Shown piece after piece: positions 1 to 7,708 of a stretch of DNA of 10,893 bases. A program made the position numbers and the translations under genes. A model generated the notes under the pieces. The model was not told the origin of the DNA, did not search any database, and was given only the letters and a program-made list of their open reading frames with translations. Origin of the DNA: Candidatus Sulfotelmatobacter sp. (lineage in GTDB: Bacteria; Acidobacteriota; Terriglobia; Terriglobales; Acidobacteriaceae). The DNA lies in assembly GCA_030045935.1 (NCBI GenBank), contig JASIEN010000477.1, forward strand, positions 1 to 10,893, in the 5' to 3' direction. The first letter of the stretch is position 1. Each line of letters opens with the position of its first letter.

Positions 1-519
1 ATAGGCCGCCGCGACCGGCTCGAATTCGAAGTGCACGTCAGTAATGCCGGCCAATGCCAGCGCTTCCCGCAATCGTTTTGTTGCATAGGCATCATCGACA
101 TGGGTGGCCGCACCGACGAATCGCACGGGGCGGCCGACGACAGCTCTAGTGCCGATTGGAATCCCCGACTGGCCAGCTGCCGCCTTCAGTGAGCGAAGCA
201 AATAACCCACCAACTCCTCGAATCGATAACTTCGCCCGAAAAGATTTGTGGACTTCAGCGAAGAACTCGCCAAGTATGACTTAATCGATTGAATCAGTCG
301 TCCACCGGCCTCTGCGTGCAAATAACGGTCGATCGCGTCGGGGCCGGCATACGCGGATAGCTCCCGCCGCATACCCTTTTGAGGAGGAGAAAAGAAGAGG
401 ATCGATCGAAACGTCTCGACGTCCGTATCGCCGGACCGATAGCGCGCGGTTGTGACTCGGCCGAATTCATCAGCCATGGCAACAGCGCTGTTCGTTGTAC
501 CGAAATCGATCCCAATCAT
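1..519 (-). CDS. Hsp70-family ATPase, YegD-like (N-terminal part, cut by window edge)
   Basis: Reading the minus strand from 519 to 1 gives 173 codons with no stop, and the frame runs off the window, so the C-terminus is missing. The protein opens with MIGIDFGTTNSAVAMAD, the phosphate-1 ATP-binding motif of the actin/Hsp70 fold. Further on it has VVGRPVRFVG (about residues 125-134) and ends at the edge with FEFEPVAAAY, the conserved EPxAAA segment of Hsp70 ATPase domains. This pattern, including the GRP segment, matches the E. coli YegD type rather than canonical DnaK. Such proteins lack a well-defined client and are presumed chaperone-like cytoplasmic ATPases. An in-frame ATG at 561 would add 14 residues and has AGGA almost touching it; the ATG at 519 is preceded by GGAGGG, 12 bases away. 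I prefer 519 because the family motif starts there. The DUF1737 gene lies upstream on the same strand, 188 bases away. Confidence 0.85.
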   Translation of the reverse strand, partial: MIGIDFGTTNSAVAMADEFGRVTTARYRSGDTDVETFRSILFFSPPQKGMRRELSAYAGPDAIDRYLHAEAGGRLIQSIKSYLASSSLKSTNLFGRSYRFEELVGYLLRSLKAAAGQSGIPIGTRAVVGRPVRFVGAATHVDDAYATKRLREALALAGITDVHFEFEPVAAAY

Positions 520-707
520 CGCTTTAAACTTCCCTCCGTCCAAAAACTTTTCCACGGCCATTTCCTGCTTTGCGGTCTGCTGGCGCGTCTTCCAGCGCGA
601 GGAGGAAAGCGGCGCTGATCGCGGTAGGTCTGTGTATTCGATAGAAGACGATCGAAAAAGCGGTCACTTACCACGGTAGATATCATCGACTTCCGAGAGA
701 GTCGAGA

Positions 708-896
708 TCAACTTTTGGTCATCGCCTGCACGTAGTGGATGTGCTCATCGCCCTCGGCTGCCTTCTTGACGACAATGAGCAGTCTTCCCAGAGGCTTCCA
801 GCCCTGTTCTATGAGTTCGTTAATCTCCTTTTCGACCTCGATACTCAGCGTGGATTCAACAATTCTGTAATAACTCTTGGCGGGTTGGTTCGCCAT
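708..896 (-). CDS. DUF1737 domain small protein
   Basis: This 62-residue protein has the DUF1737 pattern: an early YYRIVES strand (residues 9-15), the helix EKEINELIEQGWKPLG (about 22-37) with the conserved NELxxxGWxPLG core, and a C-terminal YVQAMTK that matches the family's YAQAMVK ending. Its length is normal for the family. The molecular role of DUF1737 is unknown; the fold is a single small soluble domain with no signal peptide or membrane segment. The start is supported by a purine-rich AAGGAAGGAA ending about five bases before the ATG. A 7-bp inverted repeat lies 34-58 bases upstream and may be its operator. The Hsp70-like gene follows on the same strand, but the gap is too long to be sure they form one operon. 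Confidence 0.8.
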   Translation of the reverse strand: MANQPAKSYYRIVESTLSIEVEKEINELIEQGWKPLGRLLIVVKKAAEGDEHIHYVQAMTKS

Positions 897-929
897 GTGA
901 TTCCTTCCTTTTTGGTTTCCTACTGCACT

Positions 930-954
930 ATTCAGTAATCGTCGTTCACTGAAT
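930..954. promoter_or_regulatory. Inverted repeat ATTCAGT-N11-ACTGAAT, candidate operator
   Basis: Two perfect 7-bp arms (930-936 and 948-954) are separated by 11 bases and lie 34-58 bases upstream of the DUF1737 start, where a promoter is expected. The symmetry suggests a dimeric repressor site. No regulator in the window can be assigned to it, and I see no convincing -35/-10 pair around it. Confidence 0.35.
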
Positions 955-1285
955 TGCTCTCCGGCTGTGCCCCAAAGTAGACGAACGCTAAGGCGGCGAA
1001 GTTTGAAGATGAGCTTGTCGCGCAGGATTGTCGCGGAAGAAATCGCTTTGCATGGGCGCCGACAAACTCCTAAGACAAGAATTACGAGGAGTCATCAGCC
1101 ATCCCGCTTTTTGAGAGTGAGGACGGCGGTTAACGGCGGTACTCCTTCGCCGTAACGCGTTAACCTTCAAACCGTTCGATTCCTGTTCCAATCAAGGGGC
1201 TTCAGAAAAAATGCCCTTATTGGCGACTGCGCTCCCGACGAGTCCTGAAGTTGAGACCGGCCTAAGAGGAAGACGCCAATTCTCC
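955..1285. other. Gene-poor spacer with no supported gene
   Basis: Short open frames on both strands here have no family features, no good ribosome binding site and composition typical of chance frames. The only structure I see is the GGTTAACG dyad at 1128-1165 (listed separately). A stretch near 1172-1184 resembles a tRNA T-loop, but its flanks do not pair. Confidence 0.5.
1123..1165. repeat. Nested direct and inverted repeats with GTTAAC cores
   Basis: The octamer ACGGCGGT occurs at 1123-1130 and again at 1133-1140. Overlapping it, GGTTAACG (1128-1135) and CGTTAACC (1158-1165) form a perfect 8-bp inverted repeat, and GGCG/CGCC can pair inside it. The element could be a stem-loop or a protein-binding site. 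No gene starts close enough to assign it a role. Confidence 0.35.
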
Positions 1286-1582
1286 TCAGTGCCTTACCAC
1301 ATCCGCAATGGGCAACCCGGCTCTGGGCACCGCCTGTGAATAGTTTTCTCCCAGTAGGGCGGCCATAGTCGCAGCGAGTTGATTCTGTAAAACCGGCGCG
1401 GTATTTGCGCGCTCGCCGAGAGGTGGAGTGTCAGGTCCGAGAAACGCCATCCAGACTTCGGGAGAACGGTTTCGCAGTTTGAATGAAGACGGTGATTGGT
1501 ATCGTCCCACCCGGGCTGGCCGGTCTATCCTTCGTCGAAAAGGCGATTCTCCCTGCGGAACAAAATGGGACTCTTTGCTCAC
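1286..1582 (-). pseudogene. Decayed C-terminal remnant of an alkaline-phosphatase-superfamily protein
   Basis: The frame opens at a GTG (1582) and runs 98 codons to a TGA. Its second half contains EVWMAFLGPDTPPLGER (residues 42-58), followed by QLAATMAALLGENY and AVPRAGLPIADVV. I recognise this as the C-terminal end of secreted alkaline-phosphatase-superfamily hydrolases (type I phosphodiesterase/sulfatase-like), where a W-x-A-x-x-GPDTP-x-LGE block follows the metal-binding DHG motif. Here the DHG block and everything before it are missing. The first 35-40 residues look unrelated, and neither other minus-strand frame upstream restores the domain by an obvious frameshift. A full family member would be several hundred residues. 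I read it as a relic of a deleted or degraded gene, probably not expressed. The family assignment rests on about 55 residues. Confidence 0.5.
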
Positions 1583-1901
1583 GGAATTGCGATCGGTTCA
1601 GGGGCTCAGCACGCCTCGGCACCAGCAACCGTGCCAGACGACGATTAAAAGCAGGACCTTCAGCCGTGCCACAACCGTGCTGTCATGCATGCTATTCGAG
1701 CAACTTGGGTTAACTTTGAACGAAGAGCAGATTCCCCAAATTGTTGATAACAATAAAAACCAAGATGTGAGATAGACGCGTTGGAAGAACTAGCTCTGCG
1801 CCCAAGGCAGGTGCGCTACCAGGCTGCGCTACGCCCCGACTCCGTTAGTACACTGTTACTTCTTGCAACAACTCTAACGATTATAAACGAGCGCCACGCG
1901 C
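1583..1901. other. Spacer upstream of the 2H phosphoesterase gene
   Basis: No gene can be supported. The stretch lies where the body of the degraded phosphatase-like gene would have been, but I cannot recognise more of it. ATTGTT-GAT-AACAAT (1740-1754) is a perfect 6-bp inverted repeat, but it is AT-rich and isolated, so it may be chance. Confidence 0.4.
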
Positions 1902-1907
1902 TATAAT
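1902..1907 (+). promoter_or_regulatory. Consensus -10 box (TATAAT) of the 2H phosphoesterase gene
   Basis: A perfect TATAAT ends 12 bases before the ATG at 1920. A start about 7 bases past the box would leave a leader of roughly 6 bases, and no Shine-Dalgarno sequence precedes the ATG, so the transcript may be leaderless. I see no good -35 at the usual distance. Confidence 0.55.
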
Positions 1908-1919
1908 TTTTCTCTGGAT

Positions 1920-2462
1920 ATGCCCTCGCGGTACGCTCTCGTCGCCTACGTTAACAGTCCAGTTGGAGAATTCGTCGAGAACCTGCGGCGCGAGCTCCAT
2001 CCCGACTTGCCGCACCTGGCGGCGCACATCACACTGCTTCCGCCGCGCCCGTTGTGCGGAAACGAAAATGATGCCTTGCATTTGCTGGCGAGAGTCTGCG
2101 GCCAGGCTGAACCGTTTGAAGTGGCCCTCGGGGACGTGCAGAGTTTTATTCCCGGCACGCCGACCATTTACATCCGGGTGGTCTCCGGTGCGGCGCGGCT
2201 GCAAGAACTGCACGACCAGCTCAATCGCGAGCAGCTCTGGTGCTCCGAGGAATGGGCTTACATCCCCCATCTTACGATCGCCAAAATGGCAAACCCTCAG
2301 TCGGCCGAGGAAGCGCTTAAGATCTCGCGAGAGCGCTGGCGGCAATATGCTGGTTCGCGCCGCATCGTGATTGACCGCCTCACATTCGTGCGCGAGCAGG
2401 AGCAAAATCATTGGGTCGATCTGGCGCCGCTTCCTTTGGGCGGAAGCCTGGTTTCACCCTGA
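1920..2462 (+). CDS. 2'-5' RNA ligase-like 2H phosphoesterase
   Basis: The 180-residue protein carries the two hallmark motifs of the 2H phosphoesterase superfamily: HIT at residues 36-38 (in AAHITLLPP) and HLT at 116-118 (in IPHLTIAK). The two His-x-Thr motifs face each other in the active site and act on 2'-5' linkages or cyclic phosphates; bacterial LigT/ThpR members are 2',3'-cyclic phosphodiesterases with weak reversible 2'-5' RNA ligase activity. Length, two-lobed spacing and the closing strand RLTFVREQ (about 154-161) fit the family. It is cytoplasmic, with no signal peptide. Its own TATAAT box lies just upstream, and the missing Shine-Dalgarno suggests leaderless translation. The dehydrogenase-like gene begins 219 bases downstream on the same strand, so co-transcription is possible but not shown. 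The RNA substrate cannot be read from the sequence. Confidence 0.85.
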   Translation: MPSRYALVAYVNSPVGEFVENLRRELHPDLPHLAAHITLLPPRPLCGNENDALHLLARVCGQAEPFEVALGDVQSFIPGTPTIYIRVVSGAARLQELHDQLNREQLWCSEEWAYIPHLTIAKMANPQSAEEALKISRERWRQYAGSRRIVIDRLTFVREQEQNHWVDLAPLPLGGSLVSP

Positions 2463-2681
2463 TTTTTCCCGGTTTTGCCGAAAGAGTCCGGTCAACACCG
2501 AGCCAGGCAATGGCTTTAAGTACTCGCTCGTTTCGATTACCCGCCCCTGTACTGCATGGCCCCTCGTACACTTCCCTCCCGTGCGTTGCGCCCGCATTTC
2601 CACGGCTGTAAACAGAAGAGAGGGATGGCTTCAGTTACGCGCCTTTTGCCGCTTCAGGCGCGAACTTGCCGGAGGGTGGGC

Positions 2682-3950
2682 ATGCAAATCGGAGTCTACG
2701 GCTCGGGTTATCTGGGAACAGTGATTTCGGCATGTTTAGCAGATTTTGGCACTCCGGTTTCCTGTTGTCATCCAGACCGGGCCCGCATGGTCGAAATCGC
2801 CCAGGGAAACATTCCATTCTTTGAAAAAAATCTGAAAGAGATCATCCGGCGCAACGTGCGGGTCGGCCGGCTCGCGTATTCCACGGATATCGAATCGTTC
2901 GCCCGGAAGACGCAGGTTATTTTTCTCGCCGAAGACATAGCCGACAATCTTTTCGACGTGGCGATGCGCATCGCACGCATCGCGCCGAAGCCGCCGATAC
3001 TGGCGGTGGTCACTCCCGTACCTGTGGGCACGGCGGCGAAACTGGAAAAGTCGCTGAAGGATGCCGGCCTGCATGGAAGCATCGTCTCCCAGCCCATGTT
3101 CTTTACTGACGGTTGCGCCGTAGAGGATTTCAACTGGCCCGACCGGCTGATTCTGGGCTCAAGCTCGAACGAAGCCGTACATGTTCTCAAGCAGATTTTT
3201 CATCCTCTGGTGATGCGCGGCGTGCCGGTGATTGTTACCAATCAGGCCACAGCTGAGCTGGTGCGAGAAGCGGCGACTGCTTTCGTCGCAACCAAGATTT
3301 CCTTCATCAACGAAGTCGCGGCGCTTTGCGAACGCGTGAACGCCGATGCCGTGAGCCTGGCCCTGGCGCTCGGGCTGGATAAGAAGATTGCTCCTCGCTG
3401 CCTGCAACCGGGAGCAGGCATGGGCGGCGTGTTTGCCGAGTCCGATATGGATTCGCTGGCGCAATTGGCCTTGGCCAACGGTGTTCCGCTGCGCGTATTG
3501 AGTGCGGCGCGCGATGTCAACCATTCTCTGGCCGAGCGCCTGGTCGACAAGATCGCTTTCGCTTTGAACTCGGTAGAGAACAAAGACGTCGGCATTCTCG
3601 GTCTTGCGTTCAAGCCCAATACGAACTCGGTGGCGGGATCGTCCGCGGTGCGCCTGGCCGAAACGCTGGTGGCGAAGGGCGCACGGGTGCGGGCTTATGA
3701 TCCGGTAGCTACTCCCGAAGCCAAAGTGCGGTTGAATGGTTCGGTGCGCTACTGCGAGTCAGCCTACGCGGCGGCCGAAGGGGTGGATGCCCTCGTGGTT
3801 GGAACAGGCTGGCCGGAGTTCCGCGCACTCGATTTCGAGCGCATCAAACGTCTGCTCAAGAAACCCATCATCGTGGATACCAAGAACTTGCTTGATTCAG
3901 CGCGCCTGCGCGCGATGGGGTTTGAGTATGTGGGCGTCGGGCGCGGATAA
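2682..3950 (+). CDS. UDP-glucose/GDP-mannose dehydrogenase homologue lacking catalytic residues
   Basis: The 422-residue protein has the three-part layout of nucleotide-sugar dehydrogenases: an N-terminal Rossmann domain with GVYGSGYLGTV (residues 4-14), the central dimerisation helix with ATKISFINE (203-211), and a C-terminal domain starting at ILGLAFKPNT (305-314) and containing RAYDP (337-341). Family enzymes oxidise UDP-glucose or GDP-mannose to the uronic acid with NAD+. Here the expected active-site positions are altered: STVPVG became TPVPVG (111-116), NPEFLREG became QPMFFTDG (137-144), the Lys and Asn of the central helix are Arg195 and Thr199, GGSCFPKD became GGVFAESD (248-255, no Cys), and the Arg after the FKPNT motif is Ala318. 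The fold and cofactor site are kept, but classic four-electron oxidation looks impossible. I chose ATG 2682 because GGAGGG sits five bases upstream and the Rossmann strand begins at once; the frame is open further upstream to an ATG at 2556. It could be a pseudoenzyme, a regulator or an enzyme with different chemistry. Confidence 0.85.
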   Translation: MQIGVYGSGYLGTVISACLADFGTPVSCCHPDRARMVEIAQGNIPFFEKNLKEIIRRNVRVGRLAYSTDIESFARKTQVIFLAEDIADNLFDVAMRIARIAPKPPILAVVTPVPVGTAAKLEKSLKDAGLHGSIVSQPMFFTDGCAVEDFNWPDRLILGSSSNEAVHVLKQIFHPLVMRGVPVIVTNQATAELVREAATAFVATKISFINEVAALCERVNADAVSLALALGLDKKIAPRCLQPGAGMGGVFAESDMDSLAQLALANGVPLRVLSAARDVNHSLAERLVDKIAFALNSVENKDVGILGLAFKPNTNSVAGSSAVRLAETLVAKGARVRAYDPVATPEAKVRLNGSVRYCESAYAAAEGVDALVVGTGWPEFRALDFERIKRLLKKPIIVDTKNLLDSARLRAMGFEYVGVGRG

Positions 3951-4014
3951 TTCCTCGCCTTTGCCTTCGACTCCGCCCTTAATCGCTGCTGCCGAAATCT
4001 CTCCTCTTCGAAAT

Positions 4015-4023
4015 TGCTATAAT
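4015..4023 (+). promoter_or_regulatory. Extended -10 promoter element of the tRNA-His gene
   Basis: TGCTATAAT is an extended -10 box (TG-N-TATAAT) ending 10 bases before the tRNA 5' end. This places transcription start about 4 bases upstream of the mature tRNA. No clear -35 is visible, which an extended -10 can compensate for. Confidence 0.6.
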
Positions 4024-4033
4024 CACCCAAGGT

Positions 4034-4110
4034 GGTGGGAATAGCTCAACTGGCAGAGCACCGGACTGTGGCTCCGACGGTTGCGGGTTCGATTCCCGTT
4101 TCCCACCCCA
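4034..4110 (+). tRNA. tRNA-His (anticodon GTG), CCA encoded
   Basis: The cloverleaf can be drawn by hand. The acceptor stem is GTGGGAA (4035-4041) with TTCCCAC (4100-4106). The D arm is GCTC/GAGC. The anticodon loop CTGTGGC (4066-4072) has GTG at 4068-4070, and the T arm GCGGG-TTCGATT-CCCGT spans 4083-4099. The histidine identity element is present: an extra G at 4034 opposite C73 at 4107. CCA is encoded at 4108-4110. The outermost anticodon-stem pair (C4061/A4077) is mismatched. Confidence 0.95.
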
Positions 4111-4204
4111 GATCTTCCTTCTTCCCCTTGCCTTCCGGTCGCCCTAAACCAGTCTTGCGAGTTCTTGGGCCACGGTTACCGCATCTGTTCGGATTCGAGA
4201 ATAC

Positions 4205-7200
4205 CTAGAATGTGAACTTCGCGGAAATCTGCAGTTGCCGGGGATTGAACATGGTTCGCGGAGTACCGAACAAAGGACTCGGCGCCGGCGCAACCCCAAA
4301 GTTGGCGTATGGCGCTGAATAAGGTACGCAAGCGACCTTTCCCTGCTGAATCGCAAGCGAGGCGGCATCATTGTAGCGCTGCGGTACCGGCCCGTTGAAC
4401 GGCGTAGTCCCTCCACAGAAATCCGGCGTCCCTCCTCCATAAACGGAGGTCACCTCGTTAATGTTCTGGCGATTGAAAACGTCAAAGGCGTCGAAGGCCA
4501 ATAAGAGATTCTTCCGTTCGCCCACCTTGAAAGCGCGCGACAGGCGAAGATCGAAGTCGTAGTAGTGATCTCCGCGATACGCGTTGCGCGGCGACCAACC
4601 CACGCGGTCGGTCACGGGGTTCGTGTCTCCATTTTCATCGTTCCCTACGAACATGGTGAATGGCCGCGGCGACTGCAACGAGGTAATCAGGCTGAATTCG
4701 AAATCGCGGAGGAAGCTGTGTTGCGGCGCATCGGCGGTAAAATCGCCGACAAATCGGTGGCGAACGTCCTGCACGGAATCGGCGCGTTCAAGGTTGCGGG
4801 CGTAAAGATCCTGCGGAGTGCTCACGAATGTGGTGAACGTGCCATCATCGCGCGTATGGGAATAGGTGTAATTCAAATTGAAGCGGAAATTCTGGTTCAG
4901 CCTGTCGTTTACCGCGACGACACCGCCGTCGTATTCGGCGTTGCCCGATCCATCCAGGTAATACATGAGCCCGGCATTGTTATAGAGCACGCCGCTGAAA
5001 GCGGCCCTCCCATCGGGCATCACGTTGTTTGGAAAAGGACCGGTCGGTGTAATCGGGGGCCCGGGAATCGCCGACGCGGGAGGACAAAATGTGGCCGAAT
5101 TCGAAAGCCCCGCGGATGGGCAGACGTTGAGGTTTTCGGGACGAATCTGTTTGTGCGCCCGCAGGAACAGGTAACCTACGCTCACGACCAAGCCTTTGCC
5201 GAGTTCCTGGTCGATCTGCAGGCTGGCTTGTTCCGAGTATGCCATGCGCATATTGCGGTCGATTCCGCCGCCGCTGTTCGTCACGAAGGTTCCTGCAGGA
5301 AAATTGGGGTTTTGCCCCGGCCCCGGCCCGGTGCTGAAATTGGGCGGTGTCTGGCCCGTCGTGACCAGCGTTGCCGCCGCGCAAGCCGGCGTAGGTACGG
5401 CGCTGCCGAAGCCAGGTGCGCTCGAGGTGCCCAGACACGCTGGGGCATAGGAACTCAATCCGGGATATGGCAGGGGCAGTCCGCCGTTACCCGGATTCGG
5501 TGCGTCGAAGCTCAACTGGTTCAGTACCCACGTCGCGGTCGAATTTCCTTGCCGCACCCAGGGCTGCGGGGCTTTGGGAATGACAACTTCGCGCTGCGGA
5601 TAGGTGACGAAGAAGAACGTCATGTTGTAGTGGTCGTCGAAAACTCCGTACCCGGTTCGGATTACAGTGTGTTTGCTCGGAGAATATGCGAAACCAAGGC
5701 GCGGCTGAAAGCCGCGATGGTCGGGATTCACGATCTGCGACAGCCCGAACTCATAATCCCAACGCAGTCCGTAGTTGAACGTAAACTTCGGGTTTATGCG
5801 CCATTGATCCTGCAAGAACCAGCCGAAATAGCCGTGGTTCAGGTTGACGTAAAAGTCTTGCGGATTGACGTATGCGTTCTGCCAATTTGTCGGAATGACT
5901 GGCGGCAAACCTCCCTGGGTGATGGCCCCGCTGCCGATGGGAGCACCCCAGAACACGATCGGCACACCATTAAGTGCGTCGTATGGGTTCGGCCCTGGCA
6001 CTGGAGGGAAATACGGGGGTGCCGCCGTTGGGCAAGGCCCCACCGAGGGGACGGACGGTATCACGGCGCTTGCATTAACGTAGTTGGCAAAATCGACCAG
6101 GCAGTTGAGTCCGGGCAAGACAATGCGCATCGGCGTGAAGCCCGGCCAGATGACGAAATTCTGAATGAAGTTTGTGTCTACGCCGCCTTTCAGATAGTGG
6201 GTCCCCTTGATCCACGAGAGGCTGTCGGAAATCTGCTGCCGGCTTTCGTCGGTCGCATCGAAGGTTCCGAAGTTGTGGCCAAAGGAAAGTTCGTTCGGCA
6301 AATCCAGGTTGGGCTGACCGGTGACCGCCGGAAAGTTGTAATGCCGGCGGGCGTATTGCACAAGAAATGTGTTAACCAGATTCGGCCTGACGATCGAATT
6401 GACCGTGCCTACCAGAGATTGGTCGCGCAGAAACGTGTCGTGGCCGTCGCTGGGTGCCCCGATGCCGCCGCCGTCGAGCGTATCGCCAACCAGGACGTTC
6501 AAATCACGAGCATCGATGATCCCGTAATGAATGGTGAGGCGGTTGCTGGTGTTGATCTGTTCGTCGAAACGCGCGAACCCATTATCATTGTCAAGAGTCT
6601 TGAGAGTCGCACCCAGATTCTCCTGCGGCAGGCCCAGTGCGACTTTTGCCGCGTTAAACGTGCTCAGGTTGTCAATCAGGGTTGCCGGAAATGTGGGGGA
6701 CTCTCCCAGTCGCTGGCCCTCGTAGTTGGCGAAAAAAAATGTCTTGTCTTTCTGGATCGGACCGCCGAGCGTGCCACCGTACTGACCGCGGCGGTATTGA
6801 TCGTATTGATCGGTTTGCAACAACGATTTTGAGTTCGCAGCCTTGTTGCTGAAATACCCGTAAAGCGAGCCGTGCAAATCATTCGTCCCCGACTTAGTGA
6901 CCACGTTGACGATGCCGCCGAGCGCGCGGCCATACTCCGCTCCGAAGCTGTTATTGACCACGCGAAATTCGCTCACCGCCTCCTGCGAAGGCGTGGCGCG
7001 TTGCGATCCCGTTGCCTCATCAATATAGTCAGCGCCGTCCACCGTAACTGCGTTGCTCAAGTCGCGCATCCCACCAAACGAAATGCGCGTCACCTCCGGC
7101 TCGGTGAATGTGGATTGAATACTGGTTCTGCCAGTCGCCACACCAGGGGTCAGCAAGGCGAAATCCACAAACTGGCGGCCGTTTACGGGCAGGGCTTGAA

Positions 7201-7639
7201 TCTCCGGCGTGTCGATCACCTGGCTGATTTCCGTGCGGCTGGTTTCAACCGGCGGCGCCTCAGTGGTCACTGAAATTGTTTCGCCCACCGTTGCTACTTT
7301 TAACGTTACGTTAAACGTGGCTGTCTGGCCGACGGTGAGCGAGAAACCAGTTTGCACAGATTTGGAAAACCCGGCCGCTTCCACCTTTAGCTCGTATTGT
7401 CCTGGTGGCAAGTTCGGGATGACGTAATAGCCCGATGTGTTTGTGCTCGCGGTATAGCTCAGATTGGTGCCCAGATTGCGCGCCGTAATCGATGCCCCAA
7501 CGATGACTCGGTTGCTGGCATCCTCCACGGTACCGTTCAATTGAGCGAAGCTGAGAGCTGCTTGTGCGAAGCTCCGAGGCAAAAAAGAAGTCAGCGAAAC
7601 CCACACTAATGCAAGGTTCAGAACAGAACGCAGTTTCAT
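4205..7639 (-). CDS. TonB-dependent receptor with carboxypeptidase-regulatory-like domain (Oar-like)
   Basis: The 1,144-residue protein starts with a signal peptide (residues 1 to about 26, hydrophobic LNLALVWVSLTSFL, ending SFAQA). A carboxypeptidase-regulatory-like beta-sandwich follows (about 33-115), with LNGTVEDASN near its start and the GYYVIPNLPPGQYELKVEAAGF core (split here as residues 70-91). The plug domain (about 130-255) contains LPVNGRQFVDFALLTPGV, a VTVDGADYID segment and FGAEYGRALGGIVNVVTKSG. The remainder is a large beta-barrel rich in aromatic and Asn/Asp residues, ending in LQISAKFTF with the terminal Phe typical of outer-membrane proteins. This architecture is common in Acidobacteriota and usually transports large substrates across the outer membrane using TonB energy; the substrate is unknown. 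GGGGAAGG ends three bases before the ATG. The gene diverges from the CoA ligase across a region holding a LysR-type dyad, so it may be controlled with that gene. Confidence 0.93.
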   Translation of the reverse strand: MKLRSVLNLALVWVSLTSFLPRSFAQAALSFAQLNGTVEDASNRVIVGASITARNLGTNLSYTASTNTSGYYVIPNLPPGQYELKVEAAGFSKSVQTGFSLTVGQTATFNVTLKVATVGETISVTTEAPPVETSRTEISQVIDTPEIQALPVNGRQFVDFALLTPGVATGRTSIQSTFTEPEVTRISFGGMRDLSNAVTVDGADYIDEATGSQRATPSQEAVSEFRVVNNSFGAEYGRALGGIVNVVTKSGTNDLHGSLYGYFSNKAANSKSLLQTDQYDQYRRGQYGGTLGGPIQKDKTFFFANYEGQRLGESPTFPATLIDNLSTFNAAKVALGLPQENLGATLKTLDNDNGFARFDEQINTSNRLTIHYGIIDARDLNVLVGDTLDGGGIGAPSDGHDTFLRDQSLVGTVNSIVRPNLVNTFLVQYARRHYNFPAVTGQPNLDLPNELSFGHNFGTFDATDESRQQISDSLSWIKGTHYLKGGVDTNFIQNFVIWPGFTPMRIVLPGLNCLVDFANYVNASAVIPSVPSVGPCPTAAPPYFPPVPGPNPYDALNGVPIVFWGAPIGSGAITQGGLPPVIPTNWQNAYVNPQDFYVNLNHGYFGWFLQDQWRINPKFTFNYGLRWDYEFGLSQIVNPDHRGFQPRLGFAYSPSKHTVIRTGYGVFDDHYNMTFFFVTYPQREVVIPKAPQPWVRQGNSTATWVLNQLSFDAPNPGNGGLPLPYPGLSSYAPACLGTSSAPGFGSAVPTPACAAATLVTTGQTPPNFSTGPGPGQNPNFPAGTFVTNSGGGIDRNMRMAYSEQASLQIDQELGKGLVVSVGYLFLRAHKQIRPENLNVCPSAGLSNSATFCPPASAIPGPPITPTGPFPNNVMPDGRAAFSGVLYNNAGLMYYLDGSGNAEYDGGVVAVNDRLNQNFRFNLNYTYSHTRDDGTFTTFVSTPQDLYARNLERADSVQDVRHRFVGDFTADAPQHSFLRDFEFSLITSLQSPRPFTMFVGNDENGDTNPVTDRVGWSPRNAYRGDHYYDFDLRLSRAFKVGERKNLLLAFDAFDVFNRQNINEVTSVYGGGTPDFCGGTTPFNGPVPQRYNDAASLAIQQGKVACVPYSAPYANFGVAPAPSPLFGTPRTMFNPRQLQISAKFTF

Positions 7640-7708
7640 GACCTTCCCCTGTTTAGGTCACCCGGTTTTTAAGCCCACCCACTCCGAACATTTCAGGCAC
7701 GGCAAAAC

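Noticed and set aside
1160..1210. T-loop-like CCGTTCGATTCC followed by a possible integration-site-like sequence
   Set aside because: The bases flanking the loop do not form a T stem, no other tRNA arms are present, and no integrase is nearby, so a tRNA relic or attachment site cannot be supported.
1740..1754. ATTGTT-GAT-AACAAT palindrome as an operator
   Set aside because: It is short, AT-rich and about 165 bases from the nearest start, with no matching copy or regulator in the window.
2556..2681. N-terminal extension of the dehydrogenase homologue from ATG 2556 or 2625
   Set aside because: The extension is Arg-rich and unlike the family, while ATG 2682 has GGAGGG at good spacing and begins directly at the Rossmann strand.
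4565..6832. A 755-codon open frame on the plus strand
   Set aside because: It lies wholly antisense to the TonB-dependent receptor, whose signal peptide, domains and C-terminus are clear. The antisense product has no family features and is a by-product of the receptor's codon bias.
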